A DNA stretch of 50,575 bases. It comes from Candidatus Thalassarchaeaceae archaeon. Lineage in GTDB: Archaea; Thermoplasmatota; Poseidoniia; Poseidoniales; Thalassarchaeaceae. The stretch lies in the NCBI GenBank assembly GCA_030747485.1, contig JASLKP010000011.1, positions 1-50,575 of the forward strand, read 5' to 3'. The notes beneath the pieces were generated by a model, which was not told where the DNA came from, ran no database searches, and saw only the letters and a list, made by a program, of their open reading frames with translations. Within the stretch, counting starts at the first letter, position 1; each line of letters opens with the position of its first letter. Shown here in pieces: positions 1 through 7,992 of this stretch. A program made the translations under genes and the position numbers.

Positions 1-236
1 AATTGTTCGATATTAGATTGAGTACGGATTGTAACCTTGCAACCAATTGGAGCCCCCTCACGAGTACCTAGGTCACGATTGGTCTTCTTAGAAAGTGTAC
101 GAACTGGATCTTGTCCAGTTAATAGTTTCAGGACACGCTCAGCAAGGAGTAAGCGATTACCACCCTCACCCACACCAATGTTCACAGTCACCTTTGTGAT
201 TCGTGGGGCTTGCATTGGGTTCGCTACATCACTCAT
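1..236 (-). CDS. rpl5: Ribosomal protein uL5, N-terminal part (cut by window edge)
   Basis: Reverse-strand translation from the ATG at 236 begins [20 protein letters not shown] and continues through GVGEGG and [20 protein letters not shown], the usual start of archaeal uL5. This protein binds 5S rRNA in the central protuberance of the large subunit. Only about 78 residues are present; the 3' end lies before base 1. Its ATG overlaps the eS4 stop as ATGA (233-236), so translation is probably coupled. It is the last visible member of the ribosomal operon, in the normal archaeal order after eS4. The family assignment is firm. Confidence 0.93.
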   Translation of the reverse strand, partial: MSDVANPMQAPRITKVTVNIGVGEGGNRLLLAERVLKLLTGQDPVRTLSKKTNRDLGTREGAPIGCKVTIRTQSNIEQ

Positions 237-931
237 TCACTCACCTCACTAAGGGGCAATGTTGTATCACCAACAATGAATACGTGATCGGAAATGGTTC
301 CAAAATCATCGAAAATAACTTCATTGTCTTTGCTAGATCTCTTTACAACGTATTCCTTCATCTGAGCAGTGTTACCAATGTGATTACCACCAATAAGATA
401 GCAATTGGCACCTGATTCAAACTTGTGGTGGGCCTTAACCTTCTGAGTTTCAACCTCAATGACCAAGGAATCTTGAGTATTGTACTTATTTGCATCATCG
501 ATGAGAATATTTCGACCATCGTGAAGATTGAGTTGAGTCACGCCACCTTTGATTGTAGTCTTTCCATCAATTCGGCACAACTTGAGTTTTGCTTCTTTGG
601 CTGAAATACTATTGTAACGAAGTTTGCCATTGTAATCGAGAATACATCGATAATGTTCATCTCCAACACTTAGGACATCCATGATACCGACTGCTCGGCG
701 CATATCTGTGACAATTTTTCCATCAACCAATATTCGACGTGTTGCTAGGGCGCGTTTTGCCTCACGCATCGACATGGCAACACCGAGAACATCTCTGAGA
801 ATGACACCAATTGCCATACAACGTTCAATTGGGTGACCACTGGGTCTTGGACGTGAAATCCAAATGTCTGTCTTTCGAGTGAGTGGCCAACTTCGGGGCA
901 TGGCCAAACGCTTCATGTGACTTGCACTCAT
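233..931 (-). CDS. rps4e: Ribosomal protein eS4
   Basis: The product has 232 residues and is archaeal/eukaryotic eS4, a small-subunit protein absent from bacteria. The N-terminus ([20 protein letters not shown]) carries the usual basic segment. An S4-like RNA-binding region follows ([21 protein letters not shown]), then the central eS4 domain and a KOW-like C-terminal part ([15 protein letters not shown]). Length is normal for the family. Its ATG at 931 shares one base with the uL24 stop (TAATG), and its own stop overlaps the uL5 start by four bases, so all three are probably read from one message. Nothing is unusual in the sequence. Confidence 0.95.
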   Translation of the reverse strand: MSASHMKRLAMPRSWPLTRKTDIWISRPRPSGHPIERCMAIGVILRDVLGVAMSMREAKRALATRRILVDGKIVTDMRRAVGIMDVLSVGDEHYRCILDYNGKLRYNSISAKEAKLKLCRIDGKTTIKGGVTQLNLHDGRNILIDDANKYNTQDSLVIEVETQKVKAHHKFESGANCYLIGGNHIGNTAQMKEYVVKRSSKDNEVIFDDFGTISDHVFIVGDTTLPLSEVSE

Positions 932-1353
932 TATTCAGCACCTCCATTTCTTGACTGTAGACTCTTCAATCGAATCGGGTCACTATCATTGACTTTGACA
1001 ACGACCAAATTGGAAGGATGGAGGGGAATTCCTTCCTCCTTTCCATCTGCTTTAGAGTGAGTAATTCCTTCGACGAAAACGTGACCGGATTTTGTATCAA
1101 CGCCAGCGACTGTTGCACGAACTCCAGATTTACCTCGTGCTTCGCCATGACGCTTTCCTTTCTCTCCTTTCTGTGAGTTTGGATGACCGAAATCACCGCG
1201 ATGAACCTCAACCTCATCACCCACACGAATCGTAACATTACGGACACTCTCATAATTTGGATCTAAGCAGCGGGCACGGATTCGCTTTCGCTGTTGATGG
1301 AGGGGTGCGTTTGCTACGGACTTTCGCTGCTTGTTAGGGGATTTACTGACCAT
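931..1353 (-). CDS. rpl24: Ribosomal protein uL24
   Basis: The product is a 140-residue archaeal uL24 (L24/L26 family), a KOW-domain protein that binds 23S rRNA early in large-subunit assembly. It begins MVSKSPNKQRKSVANAPLHQ. The KOW motif is visible as VRNVTIRVGDEVEVHRGDFG, and GLTHSKADG-type residues (here GITHSKADG) lie near residue 100. It follows uL14 after a 9-bp gap and shares a base with eS4 (TAATG). An acidic C-terminal end (NGGAE) is typical of the lineage. Identification rests on the motif and on its fixed place between uL14 and eS4. Confidence 0.94.
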   Translation of the reverse strand: MVSKSPNKQRKSVANAPLHQQRKRIRARCLDPNYESVRNVTIRVGDEVEVHRGDFGHPNSQKGEKGKRHGEARGKSGVRATVAGVDTKSGHVFVEGITHSKADGKEEGIPLHPSNLVVVKVNDSDPIRLKSLQSRNGGAE

Positions 1354-1362
1354 GTTTACACC

Positions 1363-1761
1363 TCATACAATTTGCTTTGCTGTTGCAGCAATTCTAGGCC
1401 AACGTTCTGCGGCTTCTCGGCTGACTGGACCTTTGATATCTGAACCACGAACTTCACCACGCTCGTTGACAATGACGCAAGCATTGTCCTCAAATTGGAC
1501 CCAAGTTCCATCAGGACGACGAAATGGTCTCCTTTGTCGAATGATGACAGCATGGAAAATCTGACGACGGGTCTCAGGAGTACCCTTCTTGACAGTGACG
1601 CGAATTAAATCACCAACTCCACCAGCTGGATATCGGCGTGCAACACCTCCAGTGTTCAATACTGAAATCAATTGAACGGTCTTTGCACCAGTATTGTCAA
1701 CGCAATTCATTCGAGCTTGAGTCGGAAGACCCCGGGTGACGTGTGAAGAAATTCCCTTCAT
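1363..1761 (-). CDS. rpl14: Ribosomal protein uL14
   Basis: The product has 132 residues and is a clear uL14, which forms an intersubunit bridge and lies near the translation-factor binding site. Diagnostic stretches are MNCVDNTGAKTVQLISV at the start of the barrel and GVGDLIRVTVKKGTPE in the middle. The C-terminus ends with the archaeal GPVSREAAERWPRIA segment. The ATG at 1761 overlaps the uS17 stop as ATGA. Length and sequence are normal for the family. Confidence 0.96.
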   Translation of the reverse strand: MKGISSHVTRGLPTQARMNCVDNTGAKTVQLISVLNTGGVARRYPAGGVGDLIRVTVKKGTPETRRQIFHAVIIRQRRPFRRPDGTWVQFEDNACVIVNERGEVRGSDIKGPVSREAAERWPRIAATAKQIV

Positions 1762-2111
1762 TCGCTCGCCTCCGTTTCAATAACACAGAATGTAATGGTC
1801 TTGGATAGTGGCCGGCATTCCATGATGCGAACCTGGTCCCCAACATTGACTTCACCAATGCATGATGGAAGATGTGCCGCATATCGACGTGTGCGCTTTT
1901 CGTATCGTTCGAACTTCTGCATGTATCGTGTGTGTTCACGTTCTACAACAATTGACTTCTGCATGCCAACTTTGGCTACACGTCCTTCGATAATTTGACC
2001 ACGGAGGCGTAGGCTACCATAGAATGGACAATTTTCATCACCATCCCATTCTCCTTCAGGAGAAATATTCTCACCTTCTGCCCAAACGGGTGACACTCCA
2101 ATATTTCTCAT
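1758..2111 (-). CDS. rps17: Ribosomal protein uS17
   Basis: The product is a 117-residue uS17, an OB-fold protein that binds 16S rRNA. Core motifs are LRGQIIEGRVAKVGMQKSIV and the basic stretch RYEKRTRRYAAHLPS, followed by GDQVRIMECRPLSKT. A longer reading from 2162 would overlap the Rpp29 gene by almost 50 bp. I chose the ATG at 2111 because a GGAGG site lies a few bases before it and it starts two bases after the Rpp29 stop. The N-terminal segment (MRNIGVSPVWAEGENISP) is the archaeal extension. The stop overlaps uL14. Confidence 0.94.
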   Translation of the reverse strand: MRNIGVSPVWAEGENISPEGEWDGDENCPFYGSLRLRGQIIEGRVAKVGMQKSIVVEREHTRYMQKFERYEKRTRRYAAHLPSCIGEVNVGDQVRIMECRPLSKTITFCVIETEASE

Positions 2112-2113
2112 GT

Positions 2114-2374
2114 TCAGTTCCTCCGGTAATTTCGGTGAATTCGGTCCTCTGGGCGCTGACACACCATTGCGCCCTGAATTATCTCGTCATTAGAATCGAG
2201 AGTGAATTTGATCGTGTTCTTTGCAACACTGCGGGTGATTCCGTCGACTTCCAAATCGATCATTTGTCGGCTCTCACCAACAACAAGACCAGATAAGCCA
2301 GTCAATTGTGAATCTGTGGATGATTGTACCGTCAATGTTCGGGCAAGGAATGGTAAGTTGATTTGATTCGTCAT
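2114..2374 (-). CDS. rnp1: Ribonuclease P protein component 1 (Rpp29/Pop4 homologue)
   Basis: The product has 86 residues and matches archaeal Rnp1 (Rpp29), a protein subunit of RNase P that helps process the 5' ends of tRNAs. The Sm-like barrel is recognisable as LTGLSGLVVGESRQM, then TRSVAKNTIKFTLD and GAMVCQRPEDRIHRN at the C-terminus; the last is the usual family ending. Its place between aIF1 and uS17 is the standard archaeal position. The ATG at 2374 follows the aIF1 stop directly, with no gap. The protein is short but complete. Confidence 0.9.
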   Translation of the reverse strand: MTNQINLPFLARTLTVQSSTDSQLTGLSGLVVGESRQMIDLEVDGITRSVAKNTIKFTLDSNDEIIQGAMVCQRPEDRIHRNYRRN

Positions 2375-2674
2375 TCAGCGCACCTCCACTTGGTATCCAT
2401 TCTTCTGGAGAATCATTGCGGCTCGCTTCTTGTGCTCACCTTGAAGTTCAATGGTTCGACCTTTGACGGTTCCACCACTCGCACAAGCAGCCTTGAGAAT
2501 CTTAGCCAATTGATTGATGTCAATCGCGGTATCGTCAATGCCTTCAACAATTGTGACCATTTTTCCATACCTCCTTCTAACTGTGCTAATGACGGCTTTT
2601 TGCTGCTCTTTTGCGATTTCTTGACAAATGCACAATTCATCTGGGAGACCACAAAGATTGCAGATTGCCGCCAT
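2375..2674 (-). CDS. sui1: Translation initiation factor aIF1 (SUI1 family)
   Basis: The product is a 99-residue SUI1/eIF1 family protein, which monitors start-codon selection on the small subunit. The core is RRRYGKMVTIVEGIDDTAID, followed by CASGGTVKGRTIELQGEH, with the family's basic loop and GGTVK motif. The N-terminus carries a short cysteine-rich segment (CNLCGLPDELCIC) with CxxC and CxC spacing. This is the small zinc-binding-like extension seen in many archaeal aIF1 proteins; metal binding is inferred. The gene lies between uL29 (7-bp gap) and Rpp29, the normal archaeal order. Confidence 0.93.
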   Translation of the reverse strand: MAAICNLCGLPDELCICQEIAKEQQKAVISTVRRRYGKMVTIVEGIDDTAIDINQLAKILKAACASGGTVKGRTIELQGEHKKRAAMILQKNGYQVEVR

Positions 2675-2681
2675 TCAGTAT

Positions 2682-2882
2682 TCACTCCTTATTTTCATTC
2701 ATTTTCGTTAACAATCGGGCAATAGATCGACGAGTCGCCTTGTAATCACCAATATTGGATGCAGATCCACCGAGCGCTTGTTGAGCGCGCAATTGAAGCA
2801 ATTCCTCACGCAATTCTAGTAAACGGGCCTCACGGACCTCGTCAGACATATTGTCGATATCACGAGCCTTGAGGTAGGTCAC
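2682..2882 (-). CDS. rpl29: Ribosomal protein uL29
   Basis: The product is a 66-residue uL29, a two-helix protein near the polypeptide exit tunnel. Typical sequence is ARDIDNMSDEVREARLLELR followed by the LLQLRAQQALGGSASN turn and IGDYKATRRSIARLLT at the C-terminus. Its ATG overlaps the uS3 stop as ATGA (2879-2882). Length and order are standard. Confidence 0.94.
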   Translation of the reverse strand: MTYLKARDIDNMSDEVREARLLELREELLQLRAQQALGGSASNIGDYKATRRSIARLLTKMNENKE

Positions 2883-3691
2883 TCTGTCACCTCCTCATCT
2901 TGATTTTCATCGGATTCTTCTACTGCTGGCTCATCGGTTGACTCTTCTACAGCCACTGGTTCTTCGACTATATCCTCACCAGATGCTTCTTCTGTGACAT
3001 CTTCGGAAGTGAGTTCCTCAGGAATAGGGTCACTGTCTTCAGCAATGATTGAAACACTAGACAAGGGCGGTAGGCCAACTTCATGTCGATCCTTAATCAT
3101 AATCTCATGAGGCAATTTTGTACCGGCTCGCATGATGGCAACCGTACAACCAATTGTTCCCAACTTCTTGGTACAAACAGCAAACCCAATATCCATGAAT
3201 TGTAGAGCAGTGTCACCACAATACTTGATGTGTCCTGCTTGGAATTTTTGAGTGCGATTTCGGCTACCAGTGAGTTTTCCACTGGTTACAACGAGACAAC
3301 CCTTGGCACCAGCATCCATGATATTGGTGAGGGTGCTATGGCCTGCACGTCGGAAATACCAACCGCGTTCTAATGCACTAGCAAGTTTACTAGCCATAAC
3401 TTGAGCATTGAGAGTTGGATCTTCAATCTCAGCAACCTCAAGTCGAGGATTTTCTAGATTGAATTCATTTTGAAGATGCTTCTGAAGTCCATTGATGATC
3501 TTGCCCTTTCGACCGATGACCATTCCAACACGCTCTGCATGAAGGGTGACCTTCGTACCTTCTGGAGTCCTCTGGAAATCAAGACCGCCAAAACCTGCAC
3601 GGCTGGTTTCCTTGAGTAGGTACTCGCGTACTAGTTGCCTCTCGACATTGCGGTCGATAAATTTGCGAATTGTACTCTTTTTGCTCGCCAT
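2879..3691 (-). CDS. rps3: Ribosomal protein uS3 with long acidic tail
   Basis: The product is a 270-residue uS3, which lines the mRNA entry channel. The type-2 KH domain is visible as VGMVIGRKGKIINGLQKHLQ near residue 55-75, followed by the C-terminal S3 domain with GWYFRRAGHSTLTNIMDAGA and a GCLVVTSGKLTGSRNRTQ segment. From about residue 220 the protein becomes a tail rich in Glu and Asp (for example EEASGEDIVEEPVAVEEST). Such tails occur in other archaeal S3 proteins; this one is long and low in complexity. The gene lies between uL22 and uL29. Confidence 0.95.
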   Translation of the reverse strand: MASKKSTIRKFIDRNVERQLVREYLLKETSRAGFGGLDFQRTPEGTKVTLHAERVGMVIGRKGKIINGLQKHLQNEFNLENPRLEVAEIEDPTLNAQVMASKLASALERGWYFRRAGHSTLTNIMDAGAKGCLVVTSGKLTGSRNRTQKFQAGHIKYCGDTALQFMDIGFAVCTKKLGTIGCTVAIMRAGTKLPHEIMIKDRHEVGLPPLSSVSIIAEDSDPIPEELTSEDVTEEASGEDIVEEPVAVEESTDEPAVEESDENQDEEVTE

Positions 3692-3706
3692 GATATCACC
3701 TTAATT

Positions 3707-4243
3707 TCAGAATTCGCTCTCCTCTACATCTTCATCGGCATCGGAGGAGTCTAGGTCCTCAAGGAATAATTCAAGATTGACTTGGTAGTGATTTTTTGGA
3801 GATGTTCTTCCACGGGCACGCGGACGCATACCACGCTTCACTTGACCACGGTGAGCTGCGCAATGAGTGATGGTCATATCCTCTGGCTCGATGTCTTCAT
3901 GATGCTGACGAGCATTGTCCATGGCACTTTCGATGAGCTTGATAAATTCTTGAGAAGCGTTACGTGGATAACGCCCAGGACCCATTCCTTTGCGATGACC
4001 GGCCATGGTGTTTCCACCCTTACCTTTGCGTGAACGGCGTGTGAATGGAATCGCAACCTCCTGCTTAATCACCCTCTCAAGATATTCTACTGCATCGCCA
4101 GCATACATGCCCTTGACTGCCCGAGCAATTTGATAGCAATGCTTGTGATGAACATCTCGATTGAGAGCACGAGCAGTCGCCAAACGGCTACCCTGCAACA
4201 ATTGCGTGTACCCAGATTGAGGTTTGGAACGGTCTCGAGTCAT
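3707..4243 (-). CDS. rpl22: Ribosomal protein uL22
   Basis: The product is a 178-residue uL22, whose loop reaches into the exit tunnel. Archaeal hallmarks are IARAVKGMYAGDAVEYLERV, the basic stretch TRRSRKGKGGNTMAGHRKG, GPGRYPRNASQEFIKLIESA and HCAAHRGQVKRGMRPRARGR. The C-terminus is acidic (SSDADEDVEESEF). It lies between uS19 (9-bp gap) and uS3 (15-bp gap). Confidence 0.95.
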   Translation of the reverse strand: MTRDRSKPQSGYTQLLQGSRLATARALNRDVHHKHCYQIARAVKGMYAGDAVEYLERVIKQEVAIPFTRRSRKGKGGNTMAGHRKGMGPGRYPRNASQEFIKLIESAMDNARQHHEDIEPEDMTITHCAAHRGQVKRGMRPRARGRTSPKNHYQVNLELFLEDLDSSDADEDVEESEF

Positions 4244-4252
4244 TATTTCACC

Positions 4253-4774
4253 TCACTTTAGAGCTACGTGCTTACTTGAACGGGTTGCACCAACACCCGG
4301 TCCTGTATGTGTTACACTGCGTCGTGTTGGAGCATATTCGCCCAACGCATGTCCCATCATTTCAGGTAGAATTTCTACATTCTTGAATTGACGACCATCA
4401 TGAATTCCAATCTTACGACCAATCATCTCTGGTGTAATGTAGAGTGATCGACAATGTGTTTTCATGGTCTTGCCTGGGTTTGCACGCAATCGATTAATGA
4501 AATGCTCCTCTTCAAGATTTGAACCACCATTTGTGATACCGCGATCATATCCTCTTGACATGCTCCTACGCGCGCGAGATGGCATCATACTCTCAACGCT
4601 ATCAGCGTCAGGATCATCTTCAGGAGCAAAAATTGGAAGGGCTTTCAACTCATCAATAGAAAATCCTCGATAGGTGAACTCCTTCTTACGGCGTTCGGAA
4701 ATACCTGAACGACGCTTACGTGCTGCACGGCGTGCCGCTTTCGGCTTGCGCATTACTTTCTTCTTACGTGCCAT
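4253..4774 (-). CDS. rps19: Ribosomal protein uS19
   Basis: The product is a 173-residue uS19, located in the head of the small subunit and paired with uS13. The conserved core is KTHCRSLYITPEMIGRKIGI, then HDGRQFKNVEILPEMMGHAL and GEYAPTRRSVTHTGPGVGAT. The N-terminal third (MARKKKVMRKPKAARRAARK and a Ser/Asp-rich spacer) is longer than in many archaeal relatives. A GGAGTGA site lies 5' of the ATG. The gene follows uL2 after six bases. Confidence 0.95.
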   Translation of the reverse strand: MARKKKVMRKPKAARRAARKRRSGISERRKKEFTYRGFSIDELKALPIFAPEDDPDADSVESMMPSRARRSMSRGYDRGITNGGSNLEEEHFINRLRANPGKTMKTHCRSLYITPEMIGRKIGIHDGRQFKNVEILPEMMGHALGEYAPTRRSVTHTGPGVGATRSSKHVALK

Positions 4775-4780
4775 TCACAA

Positions 4781-5500
4781 TCACTCCTTTCTCTTACCGC
4801 GCCCACGACCAGTTCGACTTGGGGCAATATGGCCTACCTTCTGTCCAGGTGGAGCGTTTCTGCTCACACTGTTTGGACCGTGTACAGCCTGGTGGTTTCC
4901 TCCACCGTGTGGGTGATCAACAGGGTTCATCGCCACACCACTGACGGAGGGGTAGAGTTTGCCTCGTGCCTTGGCACGATAATATGCAGCACCAGCCTTC
5001 ATGAGAGGCTTCTCGGTACGGCCATGACCTGCAAGTACACCAATGGTAGCACGGCAATGGGCAGGGAGATCCTTCAGGTGTCCACTCGGTAGTCGAACTC
5101 GTACTGAATCTCCCATACGTGTCTCAAGCATGGCATTATTTCCACCTGAGCGGGCGAATTTTCCGCCATCGCCAGGACGGGCTTCGACATTGCAAATCGC
5201 CGTTCCTTCTGGAATCTGAGATAATACTGTGACATTGCCTGGACGCAAACTGACATTCTCACCAAACGCAATGGTGTTTCCGACTGCCATGCCTTCAGTA
5301 GCAGCTACATGACCTGTTGAGCCATCATCAAACTTGAGTGCCGCCAAAGGACCAGTGTGAGCGGGACTGTGAATTAACTCAGTAACCTCTGCAACTTCTT
5401 CATTCACGCGCGGGAGGCGATTTGCTGCTGGGAAACGATGAGAATTTACTCGATTCTTTGGAGAAGAACCACGACGCTGTGCACGAATTCGCTTGCCCAT
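4781..5500 (-). CDS. rpl2: Ribosomal protein uL2
   Basis: The product is a 239-residue uL2, a core large-subunit protein near the peptidyl-transferase centre. It starts MGKRIRAQRRGSSPKNR, the usual archaeal N-terminus. It contains the diagnostic GVAMNPVDHPHGGGNHQ and the RTGRGRGKRKE end. Two ATGs lie in tandem (5503 and 5500). I chose the second because MGKR is the family start and it is better spaced from the upstream GGAGGTGAG. Length is normal. Confidence 0.95.
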   Translation of the reverse strand: MGKRIRAQRRGSSPKNRVNSHRFPAANRLPRVNEEVAEVTELIHSPAHTGPLAALKFDDGSTGHVAATEGMAVGNTIAFGENVSLRPGNVTVLSQIPEGTAICNVEARPGDGGKFARSGGNNAMLETRMGDSVRVRLPSGHLKDLPAHCRATIGVLAGHGRTEKPLMKAGAAYYRAKARGKLYPSVSGVAMNPVDHPHGGGNHQAVHGPNSVSRNAPPGQKVGHIAPSRTGRGRGKRKE

Positions 5501-5514
5501 CATCTCACCTCCAA

Positions 5515-5802
5515 TCAGAATGCTCCTAGTTTGAGGGCAGTTTCTTCTGCATCATAACCCTCAGCGAGTTTCACACTAGCGTGCTTCCCTTCCTTTGTGA
5601 TACGTGTGTTAACCTTCGCGACTCGAACCTCAAGTAACTCCTCAACGGCTGCCTTGACATCTGCCTTTGTTGCAGATTGGTGGACGATGAATTCCAATCG
5701 ATTATTATTCTCTAGATATTCAAAATCGTCACTAGCCACTCGGCGTGCCTCAAGAGATTTTTCTGTAATCCACGGCATCAAGATAATTTTGTACGGATCC
5801 AT
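5515..5802 (-). CDS. rpl23: Ribosomal protein uL23
   Basis: The product is a 95-residue uL23, which lies at the tunnel exit and contacts the signal recognition particle. It begins MDPYKIILMPWITEKSLEAR. The typical segment HQSATKADVKAAVEELLEVR and VAKVNTRITKEGKHASVKL follow. A GTG at 5811 would overlap the uL4 stop, but the ATG at 5802 is better: it matches family starts and has GGAGTGA a few bases upstream. Confidence 0.94.
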   Translation of the reverse strand: MDPYKIILMPWITEKSLEARRVASDDFEYLENNNRLEFIVHQSATKADVKAAVEELLEVRVAKVNTRITKEGKHASVKLAEGYDAEETALKLGAF

Positions 5803-5807
5803 GTAAA

Positions 5808-6671
5808 TCACTCCAATGCATCAATGGCTGCTTTCGTCCAGACGGTTAGGCGGCCAGCATCGCCACCAGGCGCCAAATCCTCAGCGCACAAGTCTTTGGC
5901 AACCGCGACATCCACTCCAGGGATGTTTCTGGCAGCCTTTGCCAAGCCATCACGTTGTGCAACGACGAGTAAAATGCTCTTTGGTGTTCTTCGACGACGT
6001 CCACGCATCTTGCCTTTTCCAGCACGAATATTACGGCCATCCTTTGCACGGACTAGATCATCACCTAGACCAATGCTCTCCATCATTGCGATGAATTTCT
6101 TTGTTGCCTTTTCAGCGGGCAACGATTCAATTTCGATTTTCTCTTTGTCTTCTGTATATGTTCCTAGAACAATTGGGAATCTGACATTTTCACTAAATTG
6201 GTGTCCTCTAGATGCGACGACATCTGCATCTGCTGATGCTGCAATCGCTGAATCACGAGCTGCGCCGGCTTCTTTCGTATTCATCTTTTGAGTCCAATCC
6301 TTGGCAACCATAGGTCCATGCGCACGACGGCCCCCTCTTGTGTGTGGATTCTGTGCACCTGTACGCTGACCGGACTTACGCATGATTCGACTGACACCTC
6401 GACCCTTGCCCCACCATTCAACAGAGTGTTTCATACCTGGTTGAGGTGATCTCTTACCACCGTGTTCACGGTGCCCATACGATTGTCGACGATTTGCTCG
6501 AGATGAGTGAACTGCTCGACGGATTAAATCTGGGCGGAAAGACGATTCAAAGGCTGCTGGAAGCGTCATGGACTTGCCATCAACTGCTTCAATACTGTAA
6601 TCTATAATTAGGCCAGCTTCAAGTTCTTCAACTTCAACTGTATTTGTGAGATTATACATCTTAACCTTCAT
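5808..6671 (-). CDS. rpl4: Ribosomal protein uL4
   Basis: The product is a 287-residue archaeal uL4 (L4/L1e). It begins MKVKMYNLTNTVEVEELEAG. Conserved stretches include RRAVHSSRANRRQSYGHREH, the tunnel-loop region SRIMRKSGQRTGAQNPHTRG and GGRRAHGP near residue 115. Near the C-terminus it has KDLCAEDLAPGGDAGRLTVW. An in-frame upstream start at 6752 would run far into uL3, so I chose the ATG at 6671, five bases after the uL3 stop region and behind GGAGTGTGA. Confidence 0.95.
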   Translation of the reverse strand: MKVKMYNLTNTVEVEELEAGLIIDYSIEAVDGKSMTLPAAFESSFRPDLIRRAVHSSRANRRQSYGHREHGGKRSPQPGMKHSVEWWGKGRGVSRIMRKSGQRTGAQNPHTRGGRRAHGPMVAKDWTQKMNTKEAGAARDSAIAASADADVVASRGHQFSENVRFPIVLGTYTEDKEKIEIESLPAEKATKKFIAMMESIGLGDDLVRAKDGRNIRAGKGKMRGRRRRTPKSILLVVAQRDGLAKAARNIPGVDVAVAKDLCAEDLAPGGDAGRLTVWTKAAIDALE

Positions 6672-6675
6672 GTAA

Positions 6676-7692
6676 TCACACTCCCTGCTTTGACGCCGTA
6701 CTGACGTAAGTGATGTCAACTGGTGGTTGTTCTCTGCGTGGTCGAGAAGCATCTCTGAATCGGATGAGGCGCTTGGCAGGACCTGGTAAACTACCTTGGA
6801 TCACCATATACTGATTACGAACCTCACCATAATGTAGGAATCCGCCTGCGGGTGTAATCTGACTCTCTTCATCATTTGAAATACGCAGAATTCGCTTGTT
6901 GTATTCTGTTCGCTGGTGATATCCAGTCTGACCAGCCTGTCGAATTGTCTTACGAACGTACCCCGTTCCGAAGTCACCCATGTTACCGATTTGTCGGCGA
7001 CGTTTTGAGTTCTTGTGAGATAGTAGTTTAACGCCAAATCGGCGAACCACACCTTGGTTTCCATATCCTTTGGTAATACCAATCACGTCAATGTCACTAC
7101 CTGAATCAAATACATCTTCGATTGAAAGTTCTTCTCCAAGTTTCTCAGCAGCCCATTGTAGGCGTGAGGTATTGTCCCCACCAGTCAATCCAATTTCCAT
7201 AATTTCTGGAGTTTTACTGCCAACTGCTGAAATTTTTTCTGGCTGAGTAGCGATGATGAGGCGGACATCAACCAAATTTGATTCGCGTAACTTCTCAAGA
7301 TGTGCTTCTGCATCGTGCTCTTTTCTCTCAGGAATTCTACGTGGAAGATTTGGGATGACATCAGCCAATTTTTCTGCGTCTGCCCATGCCTCTCCTGCCG
7401 TTTGCTTACCATATGGTGTCATCTTGTAACCACGAACTGCAAGAACAAGGATTGGAGGAACTTCAACGACTGTGACTGCTTTACGAACTTCAGCACCAGC
7501 ACTAGGGCTGGTTGGGTTTAGATCTCTCATCAATACGTGAGTCATGCCAGCCTTCCAACCAGCAAATCCTTGCAAACGTACCTCGCCCGAATCTGACTGA
7601 GGCCATGATTTAACTCGACCAAATGGTCTAGAAGCACGCTTACGCGGGCCAAAGCCCATGCTACCCTTCTTCGGGCGGTGTCTGTCTCCCAT
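6676..7692 (-). CDS. rpl3: Ribosomal protein uL3
   Basis: The product is a 338-residue uL3, which reaches to the peptidyl-transferase centre and starts large-subunit assembly. It begins MGDRHRPKKGSMGFGPRKRA. It contains the family stretches GFAGWKAGMTHVLMRDLNPT, GITKGYGNQGVVRRFGVKLL, and GYHQRTEYNKRILRI. It ends with the GSLPGPAKRLIRFRDASRP segment. A strong GGAGG lies eight bases upstream of the ATG. This is the first gene of the ribosomal operon in the window; the upstream 300 bp diverges to the Hef gene. Confidence 0.96.
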   Translation of the reverse strand: MGDRHRPKKGSMGFGPRKRASRPFGRVKSWPQSDSGEVRLQGFAGWKAGMTHVLMRDLNPTSPSAGAEVRKAVTVVEVPPILVLAVRGYKMTPYGKQTAGEAWADAEKLADVIPNLPRRIPERKEHDAEAHLEKLRESNLVDVRLIIATQPEKISAVGSKTPEIMEIGLTGGDNTSRLQWAAEKLGEELSIEDVFDSGSDIDVIGITKGYGNQGVVRRFGVKLLSHKNSKRRRQIGNMGDFGTGYVRKTIRQAGQTGYHQRTEYNKRILRISNDEESQITPAGGFLHYGEVRNQYMVIQGSLPGPAKRLIRFRDASRPRREQPPVDITYVSTASKQGV

Positions 7693-7876
7693 GTTTGGTC
7701 CTCCAGTTGTTTACGGTGTATTGGCCGCCGAAGCGACAGTACGCCGGCCCTCCACTTCAGGGGCGACCGTGACACCGGACCAGAATTCACAAGTGGAATT
7801 ACCGGCTTTGTGGGATGCAGTGCATTGCCCGTTTGGTGTCTGGACGCCCAGTGTTGAGCGGCCCTCCGACCTACCT

Positions 7877-7888
7877 TCCATATATGAA
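7877..7888. promoter_or_regulatory. Candidate TATA box, orientation unresolved
   Basis: CCATATATGAA is the most AT-rich element in the rpl3/hef spacer, and its core is a palindrome. Read rightward it would place a transcription start near 7905-7912, inside the hairpin before hef. Read leftward it would give the ribosomal operon a leader of about 160 nt. The sequence alone does not decide which. Confidence 0.4.
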
Positions 7889-7900
7889 CGACTCGGTTGA

Positions 7901-7926
7901 GAAGGACCCCCGTAGGGGGGCCCTTC
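7901..7926 (+). other. Hairpin upstream of hef (GTA loop)
   Basis: GAAGGACCCCC, loop GTA, then GGGGGGCCCTTC. Five uninterrupted G-C pairs close the loop, and the stem continues with one mismatch and one bulge for five more pairs. It lies in a divergent spacer, 66 nt before the Hef ATG, so it cannot be a terminator of either neighbour. It belongs to the set of short leader hairpins described in the findings. Confidence 0.55.
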
Positions 7927-7992
7927 GCTGTGCAGTGATGCGGTTGCTAGCATCGATTTGCATAAGAACCGTGTAGCATAGGAAGGGAGGCC

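Larger units (their letters stand above)
7693..7992. other. Divergent spacer between the ribosomal operon and hef
   Basis: This 300-bp stretch carries no credible gene. It must hold the promoters and leaders of both uL3 (leftward) and Hef (rightward). Visible elements are a CATATATG core at 7879-7886 that could be a TATA box for either direction, a GC-rich hairpin at 7901-7926, and ribosome-binding sites at both ends (GGAGG before uL3; GGGAGG before Hef). The part closest to uL3 is GC-rich with imperfect inverted GGCC arms and could be a structured operon leader; I see no clear fold. Confidence 0.6.
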
